64,000 nt of DNA, from positions 25,983-89,982 of the forward strand of contig JAQBXY010000010.1 of NCBI GenBank assembly GCA_027623325.1, given 5' to 3'. This DNA comes from Gemmatimonadota bacterium. GTDB lineage: Bacteria > Gemmatimonadota > Gemmatimonadetes > Longimicrobiales > Gaopeijiaceae. Every line of letters begins with the position of its first letter. The stretch's first letter is position 1. This document shows positions 7,983-16,355 of the stretch, piece by piece. The notes under the pieces were generated by a model that worked only from the letters and a program-made list of their open reading frames with translations, was not told where the DNA came from and made no database searches. The position numbers and the translations under genes are program-made.

Positions 7983-10490
7983 CTACTTCTTCTTCGGCGC
8001 TGCCTTTCTTCTTGCCGCGGGCGACTCCTTCTTCGCTTCATCCGCAGGTGCGTCCGTCTTCGGCGCGGGCTGCCCGGCCGCCATGACACGATCCCGCCCA
8101 CTCTCCTTCGCCTCGTAGAGCGCTACGTCAGCGGCCGCGATGAGGTCCTTGGCAGAAGCACCATGGGTCGGGTACTCCGAAGCGCCGATGCTCACCGTTA
8201 CCTGACGGCCGTCGAAGACCTCCTTCGCCAGCCTCGTGCGAATCCGTTCCGCTGCGTCGACCGCGCCCTGTAGATCACAGTCGGGAAGAAGAACGATGAA
8301 CTCTTCGCCACCGTATCGGGCCGGGATATCGGGTTCACGCGTCGCCTCTCGCACGACCCGACCCATACCCATCAGCACCTGATCGCCGGCCGGATGACCG
8401 AAGGAGTCGTTGTACTGTTTGAAGCGATCGACGTCCATCATGAGTACGGCGAACTTCCGCTCGTGGCGGGATGCGCGATGGATCTCCTTGTCGAACTCCT
8501 GCATCACGTACCGACGATTGAAGAGGGACGTAAGCGCGTCGGTCATCGAGATCCGTTCGAGCTCCACATTCTGCTCCCGGAGAATCGAGCTAGCCTCATC
8601 GATGACGATCACCGGTACGTTGCCGACCCGGTCTTCCTCGGTGAACACCCGGCCCTCGATGACCTCGATGCCCATCACGTCGAAGTAGTCCGCGCTCACG
8701 ATGTCGTACTGCGCGAAGCGCTGTTCATCCGTCGGCTCGATTCGAAACCCCCAGGGCATGTTCACCCCGGCCATCGGCGGACTCGTCGCGATCGCGACAT
8801 CGAGCCCTCGGGCCTGGAGATTCTGTAGGAGGACTCGCCAGTAGATGGCCCGACTTTCAGGCGTCGGGTACCGCTCACCCCTAGCCATGATCTCGGCAGA
8901 TGCCACCCCTTGAGCCTCGAATCCGAGGTCGACGCCTTGAAGCGTCACCACGTGTCGGATCACCCCCGCCCCGGTGGTGGCGAGCAGCGTGGTGAGCGCG
9001 ACCTGACTGGCGACGAGGGCGCTTCGACCGGCCAGGCCGGTTCCAATGCCCGTGGCGCTGCGACCGATGGCGGGCGCCACCCCCCGCGACAACAGGTAGC
9101 CGAGAAGCCCAACCAGCCAGCCCGACAGAAGCGCCAAGGCCAGAATTGCTCCGCCAACACCGGCGCTGAGGCGCACATCTCCGGCCCGCGGCACGTCGGA
9201 GGGCACGAGCGCCGCGAGCGGGATGAGGAGCCCGTAGGCGACGAGTAGCGCGAACCCTCCCGCCATCGCTCCGACGAGAACCGCTTCAACGAGACTGCCG
9301 CGCATGAGCCTTCGTTCCGATGCGCCCAAGGCGAGACGAATCCCTCGATCATGGCGCCCATCTACCGTCCTCGCTGCTACGAGGCCCGCGACGTTCACGA
9401 CTGCAAGCAGAAGAAAGACGCAGCCGGCGGCGAGCAGGAGGCCCATGACACCGCGATAGGGGCGCATGAGTTCTTCGGTGAGGCTCACCGCTTCTCCACC
9501 CCACCCACGGTGATGGGCAAAGCGTTCCCCGAAGGAGAGGACGACCCGGTTCATCTCCGCCGTCGCATCGTCCACCGAGTGTGTAGGAGCGACGCGAGCG
9601 ACCACATCGATATACCTCGCTCCCCGCATGCCCAGCACGAGTTGGTCCGGGCCGAAGGACATGCGCACGATCAGCTCTGCGTCGTCAGGATATCCGGACG
9701 GAAGTCGCACGACGCCCACGATCCGGTGCGACTCACCGGAGAGCATGAGTGATCCGGATCCGACGACGCCGGGATCGGCTCCGAACACTCGTCGCCAGAA
9801 GGCCTCCGAGAGCACCACCTCCGGAGCATCTTCATCGAAAGACAGGGCGCGCCCAAAAAGGGGGGCGATCCCGAGGATTTCAAACAGCTCCGGTGAGACG
9901 ACGAGAGCGGTGATCCGTGATGTTCCCTCCTCCCTCCTCCAGTCGAGGACGTTCCGAGATACGCCGGCGACGGCCGAAACGGTGGTCCAGTCGTACGCGC
10001 GGAGATCTTCGAGGAAGGGTGGCGACAATCGCCAGCGGGTGCGCTCTACCTCGGCGCTACCGGCAGCCAGAGGTTCCACTTCGAGGAGCCGAACCACTCG
10101 CTCCGGGTCAGGAAACGGCATCGGCGCCAGCCAAACATGCCAAGCCACGGAAAGTACGGCGGCGGCTGACGCCAGGCCGATCGCGAGCGTACCGGTCACT
10201 CCCGCCGTGTAGAGGGGCTTTCGTCTCAAGACGCGGAGGCTCTGGCGGATGTCGCCGATCAGCCCCTGCCACGAACGACGATTGAGCAGGTCGAGATCGG
10301 GCACCGCTGCCGCGGAGATCGCGCGGACAGCTTGCGACCAGTACCAACGCCGAGCGGCTCCGGCGCCGGACTCCTCCGCGATCGCCAAGAACCGTTCACC
10401 GAGGTCCTCACAAATGAACGGACGATCCTCGCGCGCTGAAAAGAGTCGCACCAACGCCCTGGCGAGCTGCGGCACCTCGGGCTTCATCAC
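7983..10490 (-). CDS. Chimeric protein: N-terminal ADOP (MacB/FtsX-type) permease joined to C-terminal GGDEF diguanylate cyclase
   Basis: The 835-residue frame begins as a typical ADOP permease: a short N-terminal domain, TM1 after LRRKPLYTAGVTG, a MacB-type periplasmic core, then hydrophobic segments around residues 345-480. The second periplasmic core stops at about residue 630 (VIVIDEASS) and continues at once with ILREQNVELERISMTDALT, the usual lead-in of a GGDEF domain. That domain is complete: DRFKQYNDSFGHPAGD, active-site RYGGEEF (residues 725-731) and inhibitory RxxD (REPD) just before it. A Lys/Ala-rich tail follows. The last FtsX half of an ADOP protein (normally three more helices) is absent. 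The start overlaps the padR stop as ATGA. True fusion, deletion or assembly join cannot be separated here. Confidence 0.85.
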   Translation of the reverse strand: MMKPEVPQLARALVRLFSAREDRPFICEDLGERFLAIAEESGAGAARRWYWSQAVRAISAAAVPDLDLLNRRSWQGLIGDIRQSLRVLRRKPLYTAGVTGTLAIGLASAAAVLSVAWHVWLAPMPFPDPERVVRLLEVEPLAAGSAEVERTRWRLSPPFLEDLRAYDWTTVSAVAGVSRNVLDWRREEGTSRITALVVSPELFEILGIAPLFGRALSFDEDAPEVVLSEAFWRRVFGADPGVVGSGSLMLSGESHRIVGVVRLPSGYPDDAELIVRMSFGPDQLVLGMRGARYIDVVARVAPTHSVDDATAEMNRVVLSFGERFAHHRGWGGEAVSLTEELMRPYRGVMGLLLAAGCVFLLLAVVNVAGLVAARTVDGRHDRGIRLALGASERRLMRGSLVEAVLVGAMAGGFALLVAYGLLIPLAALVPSDVPRAGDVRLSAGVGGAILALALLSGWLVGLLGYLLSRGVAPAIGRSATGIGTGLAGRSALVASQVALTTLLATTGAGVIRHVVTLQGVDLGFEAQGVASAEIMARGERYPTPESRAIYWRVLLQNLQARGLDVAIATSPPMAGVNMPWGFRIEPTDEQRFAQYDIVSADYFDVMGIEVIEGRVFTEEDRVGNVPVIVIDEASSILREQNVELERISMTDALTSLFNRRYVMQEFDKEIHRASRHERKFAVLMMDVDRFKQYNDSFGHPAGDQVLMGMGRVVREATREPDIPARYGGEEFIVLLPDCDLQGAVDAAERIRTRLAKEVFDGRQVTVSIGASEYPTHGASAKDLIAAADVALYEAKESGRDRVMAAGQPAPKTDAPADEAKKESPAARRKAAPKKK

Positions 10491-10822
10491 CCGCCCCCCT
10501 CGGCAAGGGGGCTACTGAGCCCCTGCCACAGCCCCTCGAGGAGAGCACGGGAGCGGTCGATCGCGGCCTCCCCCTCTGCCAGCAGTCGATAGTCGCGCGT
10601 CGTCCTCCGACCGGGAGCGTTTCCCGTGCCCACACGCGAGGACACCAGAGCCTTACGCTCCATTCGCTTCAGGGTCACGTATACCGCGGGAATCGATACG
10701 TCCCTTCCCGTCGCATCGAGAATCTCGCGGTGGATCGACGCGCCGTAGGCATCGTCTCCGAGGCGGGCGAGAGCGAGCAAGACAACGAGTTCGAACTCCC
10801 CGAGATAGTCACGACCACCCAT
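10487..10822 (-). CDS. PadR-family transcriptional regulator
   Basis: The product is a small winged-helix regulator: LGEFELVVLLALARLGDDAYG, IHREILDATGRDVSIPAVY and LKRMERKALVSSRVG match the PadR N-terminal DNA-binding domain. ATG 10822 is preferred over 10849 because GGGGGA lies five bases upstream. The gene overlaps the downstream ADOP gene by 4 bases, the standard padR-ADOP pair, so it probably controls that operon and itself. A perfect inverted repeat lies just upstream (10845-10868). The effector is unknown. Confidence 0.9.
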   Translation of the reverse strand: MGGRDYLGEFELVVLLALARLGDDAYGASIHREILDATGRDVSIPAVYVTLKRMERKALVSSRVGTGNAPGRRTTRDYRLLAEGEAAIDRSRALLEGLWQGLSSPLAEGGG

Positions 10823-10844
10823 GGATCCCCCGTGAGGCAGCAAC

Positions 10845-10868
10845 AACATTGTTTAGGTAAACAATGTT
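10845..10868 (-). promoter_or_regulatory. Perfect inverted repeat, probable PadR operator
   Basis: AACATTGTTTA, two G bases, then TAAACAATGTT form an 11+11 perfect inverted repeat in an AT-rich island of otherwise GC-rich DNA, 23 bases upstream of the padR ATG. PadR proteins bind such palindromes with ATGT/ACAT half-sites near their own promoter, so autorepression of padR and the ADOP-GGDEF gene is likely (inference). Confidence 0.6.
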
Positions 10869-10911
10869 TATTAACTGGACACCGGAACCGCAACCCCCAG
10901 GTACCTCTGCC

Positions 10912-11508
10912 CTAGAGGTCCACCCAGACGCCGCCCGGCCCCGCGTTCACGATGCGGGTGTCACGTTCCCATGATTCCTGGGTCCAGCACGCGTGTATAT
11001 GCCCACATACCGCGAGCCGAGGCTGAGCGCGCTCGATCGTCTCCAGGATCGCCCGACTACCCAAGTGGTGCCCGCCCACCTCGTCGACATGCCCCAGGGG
11101 TGGAGCGTGCGTCACCAGAACCCCACCCGTGGGACACGAATCGAGCAGGGTTCGGGCCCCACCCTCACTGAGGTCGAAGCTCCAGGAGCCGAAGGGTGTC
11201 ACCGGGACCGCCCCACCGAGTCCCCAGAATCGGATCCCGTCGAGGTCGCATCCGGTCCCGTGCAGCACGTGTGCGGCCGACCATCCAAGGCACGCCGCGG
11301 CAAGCTCCGCGTCGGACTCGCCGTTCCCGGCAACCAGCACCGTGGGCGCCGTGATGGCCGACAAGATGTCGACCGTCTCCTGAAGCCCCGTTCGCATGAC
11401 GCCGAGGTCACCCGCGCAGATGACGACATCCGCATCGACGGATCGCGCGACGAGGCGCTCGGCCGCATCCGCATCGCAGTGGACGTCACTGAACAACAGA
11501 AGTCTCAT
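10912..11508 (-). CDS. Calcineurin-like metallophosphoesterase
   Basis: Start ATG 11508 gives MRLLLFSDVHCD, so the first metal motif DxH sits at the N-terminus as usual; the longer frame to 11577 adds an unrelated tail. Further motifs are GDLG, GNGESD (GNxE/H type), THAPPLGH and the C-terminal GHIHACW, all expected for the two-metal phosphoesterase fold. The protein is about 198 residues, cytosolic, and resembles small Icc/YfcE-type phosphodiesterases. The substrate is not predictable. It is divergent from the M28 peptidase gene. Confidence 0.87.
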   Translation of the reverse strand: MRLLLFSDVHCDADAAERLVARSVDADVVICAGDLGVMRTGLQETVDILSAITAPTVLVAGNGESDAELAAACLGWSAAHVLHGTGCDLDGIRFWGLGGAVPVTPFGSWSFDLSEGGARTLLDSCPTGGVLVTHAPPLGHVDEVGGHHLGSRAILETIERAQPRLAVCGHIHACWTQESWERDTRIVNAGPGGVWVDL

Positions 11509-11619
11509 GCCGCGCAATCTAGCAGCCCGTTGCAGAAACAAGTGAGGCTCATTGCCCCGTTCCGGTCGAATCGACATGCTGAATCCGCCGCGTCGCCGAC
11601 CCGTTCAGGAGCACCACCC

Positions 11620-13308
11620 ATGAAGAGCATCCGCCCATCTCTACTCCAGCTGGTTATCCTGGCACTTCCGGGACTCACGCTGGGCTGCGGCGGGAGTGCA
11701 GACGAGGTCCCCGGTCCCGTGCTCCTCGACACACCCGAGGTTCAGGCGGCGCTAGATGCCATTCGCCCTGAGGCGATCGAGCACCATATCGGCGTGCTCG
11801 CGCACGACTCTCTCCAGGGTCGTGCCCCCGGCACCGCGGGCTTCGAAGGTGCGATCCGATACGCCGAAGCCACACTGGAGGCGATGGGGCTGGAGCCCGC
11901 TGGCCATCGGGGCACGTTTCGGCAGCCCGTTCCCCTCCGCCAGAGCACGGTCAACGAGGGATCGAGCGGCATGCGGATCACTTCTGCGTCGGGGACGAGA
12001 AGGCTCCGCTACGACACCGACTTCTATCTGAGCCCCGATCAACTCCGCGAGTCGGTCGCGATCGCAGATGCGCCGGTTGCCTTCATAGGGTACGGAGTCA
12101 GCGCTCCTGCCCTCGGATACGACGACTATGCCGACATCGACGTCACCGGCAAGGTCGTCGCTTTCCTCAGCGGGGCCCCTTCCGTATTTCCGAGCAACGA
12201 GCGCGCCTACTACTCGTCCGGTGCCACGAAGCAGGCCGAAGCCATCGCACGAGGCGCGGTAGGGATTCTCACGTTCTGGGATCCAGCGGATGTACGATTC
12301 CGCTGGGACGTGAACGCGGCGCGCGCGAAGCGGGGCAGTTTCGCCTGGGTCGACAGACTCGGAAACCCGAATCGGGCGTCCGAAGAGATTCTGGGGTCGG
12401 CCTCACTCAACCATTCCGCGGCCGCAGCGCTCTTCGCCGGAGCACCGGTCTCGATCGAGGCAGCGGTAGCCGCCGCGGCCGCGAGCACACCTCAGGCATA
12501 CGACCTCGCCACGCGAGTCTCGATGGATACGCGCACCACCCACGTGAAGGTCGAGAGCTGGAATATCCTCGCACGCCTGGAAGGCAGTGATCCCGAGCTG
12601 CGCAACGAGTACGTCACCTACGTTGGCCACATCGACCACTTCGGCGTGGGTGTCGAAGTGAACGGCGACGACATCTACAACGGGGCGCACGACAACGCTT
12701 CGGGCACGTCGATCGTTTTTGAGATCGCTCGCGCCTACGCCAGTCTGCCCACCCCTCCCCGTCGCTCCATCCTGTTCATGATCGTCACGGCCGAGGAGTG
12801 GGGCCTGCTCGGCTCCGACTATTTCGTCCAGAATCCGACGGTTCCGCAGTGGAACCTCGTTGCCAACTTCTCGCTCGACATGCCGTTCCTGTTCCACCCG
12901 CTCCGCGATGTCGTGCCGTACGGCTCCGAACATTCGAGCTTGGGTGGATCGGTGGCAGCCGCCGCGGAGCACATGGGCATCGGTATCGGTCCCGACCCCA
13001 TTCCGGAGCAGGTCCTGTTCATCCGAAGTGATCACTTCAGCTTCATACGACAGGGGATCCCAGCACTCTTCATCAAGAGCGGCTTCGAGACGGGGGATCC
13101 GGCCCTGGATGGCAGCGCGATGAATGCGGCGTACCGTTCCAACGTCTACCACACGCCGTTCGACGAGGTCGGCCAGGCGTTCGACTTCGGAGCCGGTGCC
13201 GATCACGCGCGCCTCAACTTCCTGACGGGGTACATCGTGGCGCAGGAGACCGCACGTCCCACCTGGAACGCAGGCGACTTCTTCGGCGGCCTGTTCGGGC
13301 GGCGTTGA
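11620..13308 (+). CDS. M28-family zinc aminopeptidase lipoprotein with PA domain
   Basis: ATG 11620 (AGGAG about 8 bases upstream) starts a lipoprotein signal with lipobox LTLGC; the longer open frame upstream is an antisense artefact. The order is a peptidase lead-in, a PA-like insert (VAFIGYGVSAP, DITGKVVAFLSG-like region near residue 180), then the M28 core with metal and catalytic motifs VGHIDHFGV, GAHDNASG, VTAEEWGLLGSDY and RSDHFSF. About 562 residues. It probably trims peptides in the periplasm or at the surface. A second paralog with the same layout is at 41958-43616. Confidence 0.9.
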   Translation: MKSIRPSLLQLVILALPGLTLGCGGSADEVPGPVLLDTPEVQAALDAIRPEAIEHHIGVLAHDSLQGRAPGTAGFEGAIRYAEATLEAMGLEPAGHRGTFRQPVPLRQSTVNEGSSGMRITSASGTRRLRYDTDFYLSPDQLRESVAIADAPVAFIGYGVSAPALGYDDYADIDVTGKVVAFLSGAPSVFPSNERAYYSSGATKQAEAIARGAVGILTFWDPADVRFRWDVNAARAKRGSFAWVDRLGNPNRASEEILGSASLNHSAAAALFAGAPVSIEAAVAAAAASTPQAYDLATRVSMDTRTTHVKVESWNILARLEGSDPELRNEYVTYVGHIDHFGVGVEVNGDDIYNGAHDNASGTSIVFEIARAYASLPTPPRRSILFMIVTAEEWGLLGSDYFVQNPTVPQWNLVANFSLDMPFLFHPLRDVVPYGSEHSSLGGSVAAAAEHMGIGIGPDPIPEQVLFIRSDHFSFIRQGIPALFIKSGFETGDPALDGSAMNAAYRSNVYHTPFDEVGQAFDFGAGADHARLNFLTGYIVAQETARPTWNAGDFFGGLFGRR

Positions 13309-13495
13309 GCCGGGTGGTTTCCGTGACCGATTCCCTGGTACTCGCGATCACGACCCGTCGTATCGCTTCCGCGATGGGCTCCTTGATTGGTTGGCTGATC
13401 GGCGGGTGAACCACGATGGGCCGCCGGTGGCGCCGACTCGGCTCCGCTCGCCTGACCGTCCCTCGTCGGCCAGATTGCTGCCCGTCGAACCACAT

Positions 13496-13500
13496 GGAGG
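13496..13500 (+). promoter_or_regulatory. Shine-Dalgarno sequence that supports a CTG start
   Basis: GGAGG lies six bases before CTG 13507. The ATG at 13494 just before it is out of frame with the transporter, and the first standard in-frame start (GTG 13570) would remove most of the first transmembrane helix. The site therefore favours CTG initiation. Confidence 0.55.
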
Positions 13501-13506
13501 CCTCCC

Positions 13507-14892
13507 CTGAACGCAGTACTCTTCGGCGTCCTCGGATACGTTTTCGTCCAGTTCGCGATCGGCATCGCGGTGTCGCGGCGGATCAAGACCGAAGACGACT
13601 ATCTGGTAGCCGGACGTTCGCTCGGCCCGGTACTCGCGACCTTCACAGTTTTCGCGACGTGGTTCGGAGCGGAAACGTGTATCGGCGCGGCGGGAGCCGT
13701 CTATCAGATGGGCCTCTCGGGCGGAACGGCGGACCCGTTCGGCTACGCGCTCTGCGTGATCATCACTGGGCTGGTGCTCGCGGTGCCGCTCTGGCGTCTG
13801 CGTCTGACCACCATCGCCGATCTGTTCCGGATCCGTTTCGATCCGACGGTAGAACGGGTCGCCGTGCTTCTCATGGTGCCGACTTCGCTCTTTTGGGCGG
13901 CCGCTCAGATCCGAGCGTTCGGCCAGGTCCTCTCGGCGGCATCGGGTCTGGACGTCGCCCTCACAGTCACGATCGCCGCGGGTGTCGTGATCGCCTACAC
14001 GATGTTCGGTGGCCTGCTCGCCGATGCCTGGACCGACCTCGTTCAGGGCATCGCGCTCATCGTCGGACTCGCGATCCTGTTCGGCATCGTCGTGCGCACC
14101 GAAGGACTCGACATCATTTCGGCACTCGGTCCGGGTGCGCTCAATCCGCTGGGGTCCGAACCCCGACCCATCCTCGAGATCGTGGAGGAGTGGGCGGTCC
14201 CGGTCGTCGGTTCGCTCGTCGCGGCCGAATTGCTCGCGCGGATCATCGCGACCCGCTCGGAAGCGGTGGCCCGGAATGCCACGGTAGTGGCAGGTGTCGC
14301 CTACTTCGGGATCGGACTCATGCCCGTGATCCTGGGACTCATGGGCGCGGCACTCATGCCCGGGCTCGCTGAGCCGGAGCAGATCCTTCCGCTTCTCGCG
14401 GAGCGTTATCTGCCAACGGGTCTCTACATACTTTTCGCCGGCGCCCTGGTCTCCGCGATCCTGTCCACAGTCGATAGCGCGCTGCTCGCGGCCTCGGCGC
14501 TCGTGTCCCACAACATCGTGGTCCAGATGAAGCCCGGCCTCTCGGATCGCAACAAGGTGCGGGTAGCCCGCGCGGGCGTGGCCATCTTCGGTGTCGCCGC
14601 GTATCTGATGGCGGTGCGGGCCGAGCGCGTCTACGAACTCGTCGAAGAATCCTCCGCCTTCGGCACCGCGGGAATCGTCACGATCGTCATGTTCGGCCTC
14701 TTCACGAAGATCGGAGGCCGAGCGAGCGCACTAGCGGCCCTGATCGCCGGGGTGACCGCGTGGGTCGGAGGAGCCTACATCCTGGATCTCCCCTACCCCT
14801 ATATCACCTCGATGGTGTGGGCGATCACTGCCTATCTCGTTGTCGCGGCGGCCGGGTCGGTGCCGGAGCGTGAACTCGTTCCGATCACCTGA
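13507..14892 (+). CDS. Sodium/solute symporter (SSS family), apparent CTG start
   Basis: Reading from CTG 13507 gives NAVLFGVLGYVFVQFAIG and then SRRIKTEDDYLVAGRSLG, the standard first helix and loop of SSS-family Na+ symporters. The protein (461 residues) has many hydrophobic helices along its length, with the family pattern FATWFGAETCIGAAG, LLADAWTDLVQGI and AGALVSAILSTVDSALLAASAL (Na+-site Ser/Thr/Asp region). It likely imports a small organic solute with Na+ across the inner membrane; the substrate cannot be assigned. The CTG start rests on the GGAGG at 13496-13500 and homologous N-termini. Upstream 198 bases hold no gene that I can support. Confidence 0.85.
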   Translation: MNAVLFGVLGYVFVQFAIGIAVSRRIKTEDDYLVAGRSLGPVLATFTVFATWFGAETCIGAAGAVYQMGLSGGTADPFGYALCVIITGLVLAVPLWRLRLTTIADLFRIRFDPTVERVAVLLMVPTSLFWAAAQIRAFGQVLSAASGLDVALTVTIAAGVVIAYTMFGGLLADAWTDLVQGIALIVGLAILFGIVVRTEGLDIISALGPGALNPLGSEPRPILEIVEEWAVPVVGSLVAAELLARIIATRSEAVARNATVVAGVAYFGIGLMPVILGLMGAALMPGLAEPEQILPLLAERYLPTGLYILFAGALVSAILSTVDSALLAASALVSHNIVVQMKPGLSDRNKVRVARAGVAIFGVAAYLMAVRAERVYELVEESSAFGTAGIVTIVMFGLFTKIGGRASALAALIAGVTAWVGGAYILDLPYPYITSMVWAITAYLVVAAAGSVPERELVPIT

Positions 14893-14916
14893 CGCCGAGC
14901 TCACCAATGACCGACG

Positions 14917-16257
14917 TCACCGAATCAGGTAATAGCTCGTCTGCCGGCCATCGATCCAATCCCAGCCACCGTCGAGTAGCGCCGCGTCCTCCTCGAGCGC
15001 GAAGCGCACGGACTGCCCGTCCCATTCCGGAACATCGTAGCGCGCGTTGAGCTCGATGGAGTGCCAGGTGTTGGTGCGGAGCACGTAGTCGCCACGTACC
15101 GGGACGCCGCCCTGGTAGTCGGTCATTCCGATCGGTGGGCCTGCCCCATGGCCATGATATCCGATGGCGTGGCAATAGATCGTGGCGTCGATACCCTCAA
15201 CCCGGGCCTGGGCAAGCGCACCGGCCAACGCCTCGTTTCCGGTGGCGCCCGCCGGTCCGTGCATCATCGTGAGTTCCTGGAGACGATTTGCGCGCCGAAG
15301 CCCCTCCTTCAATCCCGCGGGCGCGTCGGTTTCTCCCGGCAGCAGCACATAGGCGTTGTGCTGGGTGTCGGTCGAGTAGCCGAGCCCGATGATGCCGAAG
15401 TCGGTGTGCAGCAGGTCGCCCCGTTCGATCACCGTTCCATGAGGGCCGGCTTCCGGGATACCTCCCCTGCGCTGCACGTTGACGGAAGGGTGAAACCACG
15501 CGCCGAGGCCCAGTTCGGCGACCCGCTGACGCATCCACCAGACCACGTCCTGGTTGGTGGTGACACCCGGCACGACGACCTGATTCGAGAACGCCTCGGC
15601 AATCACCTGGTGGGCGATCCGCATGACACCCCGGTACTGATCCGTCTCCCGCGGCAGCTTGGATTCGAGCCACCCTACCGCGAGCATCTCAGCCGACTCG
15701 AGCCGGCTCGAATACTCGGGCCCGAGCGCATCGACGAGCCGGAGGTACTCGTTGTGGGTCAGGCCGTCGGCGTGGTTCCACCGATCGGAGACGTTGATGC
15801 CGATCCGAGTCGGCTTCCGGTCTTCGACCAGGCGCCGGAGGCCCACATACTGAGAGTCGTTATGGGTCGGGTAGACATCGTACGCGCCCTGGTAGTCGGC
15901 GCGCCCGACGCTGATGTGTTCGACGCCCCGTCCGGGTCCGAGGTCGTTGAACACCAGGATCGTGCGCCGCCTCGATGAGTAGGTCGTGATCGGTGCCATC
16001 GACTGGAACACCGGATCCGAGTTGTACTCGCGCGTGATCACGAGCCACATGTCGAATCCTTCGCGGCGCATGAGTTCCGGCAGGAGGGTGTCGAAACGAT
16101 CCGCGATACGCTGCGAGACCAGTGGGTCTTCCTGCCGGTGCGTCAGAACCGCGTTGTTCGGCTGCATCTGTTCGGTGCGCGGAAGCTGCGCGACGAGCGG
16201 GCTCGCACCGAGCGATAGGGCGGCGAGGGTCAGGACGGCAGAACGGGCACGGATCAT
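14917..16257 (-). CDS. Secreted M24-family metallopeptidase (aminopeptidase P-like)
   Basis: A 446-residue protein with signal peptide ending near SPLVAQ. The C-terminal pita-bread domain carries the five M24 metal ligands in order: Asp in LLHTDFGI, Asp in GYSTDTQHN, His in GYHGHGAGP, Glu in HSIELNA and Glu in FALEED. The N-terminal half is a creatinase-like domain (RREGFDMWLVITREYN). Such enzymes cleave Xaa-Pro bonds in the periplasm or outside. It is convergent with the symporter gene and ends 24 bases from it. Confidence 0.88.
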   Translation of the reverse strand: MIRARSAVLTLAALSLGASPLVAQLPRTEQMQPNNAVLTHRQEDPLVSQRIADRFDTLLPELMRREGFDMWLVITREYNSDPVFQSMAPITTYSSRRRTILVFNDLGPGRGVEHISVGRADYQGAYDVYPTHNDSQYVGLRRLVEDRKPTRIGINVSDRWNHADGLTHNEYLRLVDALGPEYSSRLESAEMLAVGWLESKLPRETDQYRGVMRIAHQVIAEAFSNQVVVPGVTTNQDVVWWMRQRVAELGLGAWFHPSVNVQRRGGIPEAGPHGTVIERGDLLHTDFGIIGLGYSTDTQHNAYVLLPGETDAPAGLKEGLRRANRLQELTMMHGPAGATGNEALAGALAQARVEGIDATIYCHAIGYHGHGAGPPIGMTDYQGGVPVRGDYVLRTNTWHSIELNARYDVPEWDGQSVRFALEEDAALLDGGWDWIDGRQTSYYLIR

Positions 16258-16355
16258 GGATGTACTCCGGGACGATTGCGACGGTGCATCCCTCCAATCG
16301 GGGCCCGGGAGTCGGGAGGCGCAAGACGCCCGAGCGTCCGGCGCGGAAGCCCACC

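Noticed and set aside
13323..13409. 28-codon GTG frame ending in a hydrophobic stretch upstream of the symporter
   Set aside because: Too short and without clear ribosome site or conservation evidence.
13348..14511. 387-codon minus-strand frame over the symporter
   Set aside because: Very charged (Arg/Asp/Glu/His) translation that mirrors the membrane protein on the other strand.
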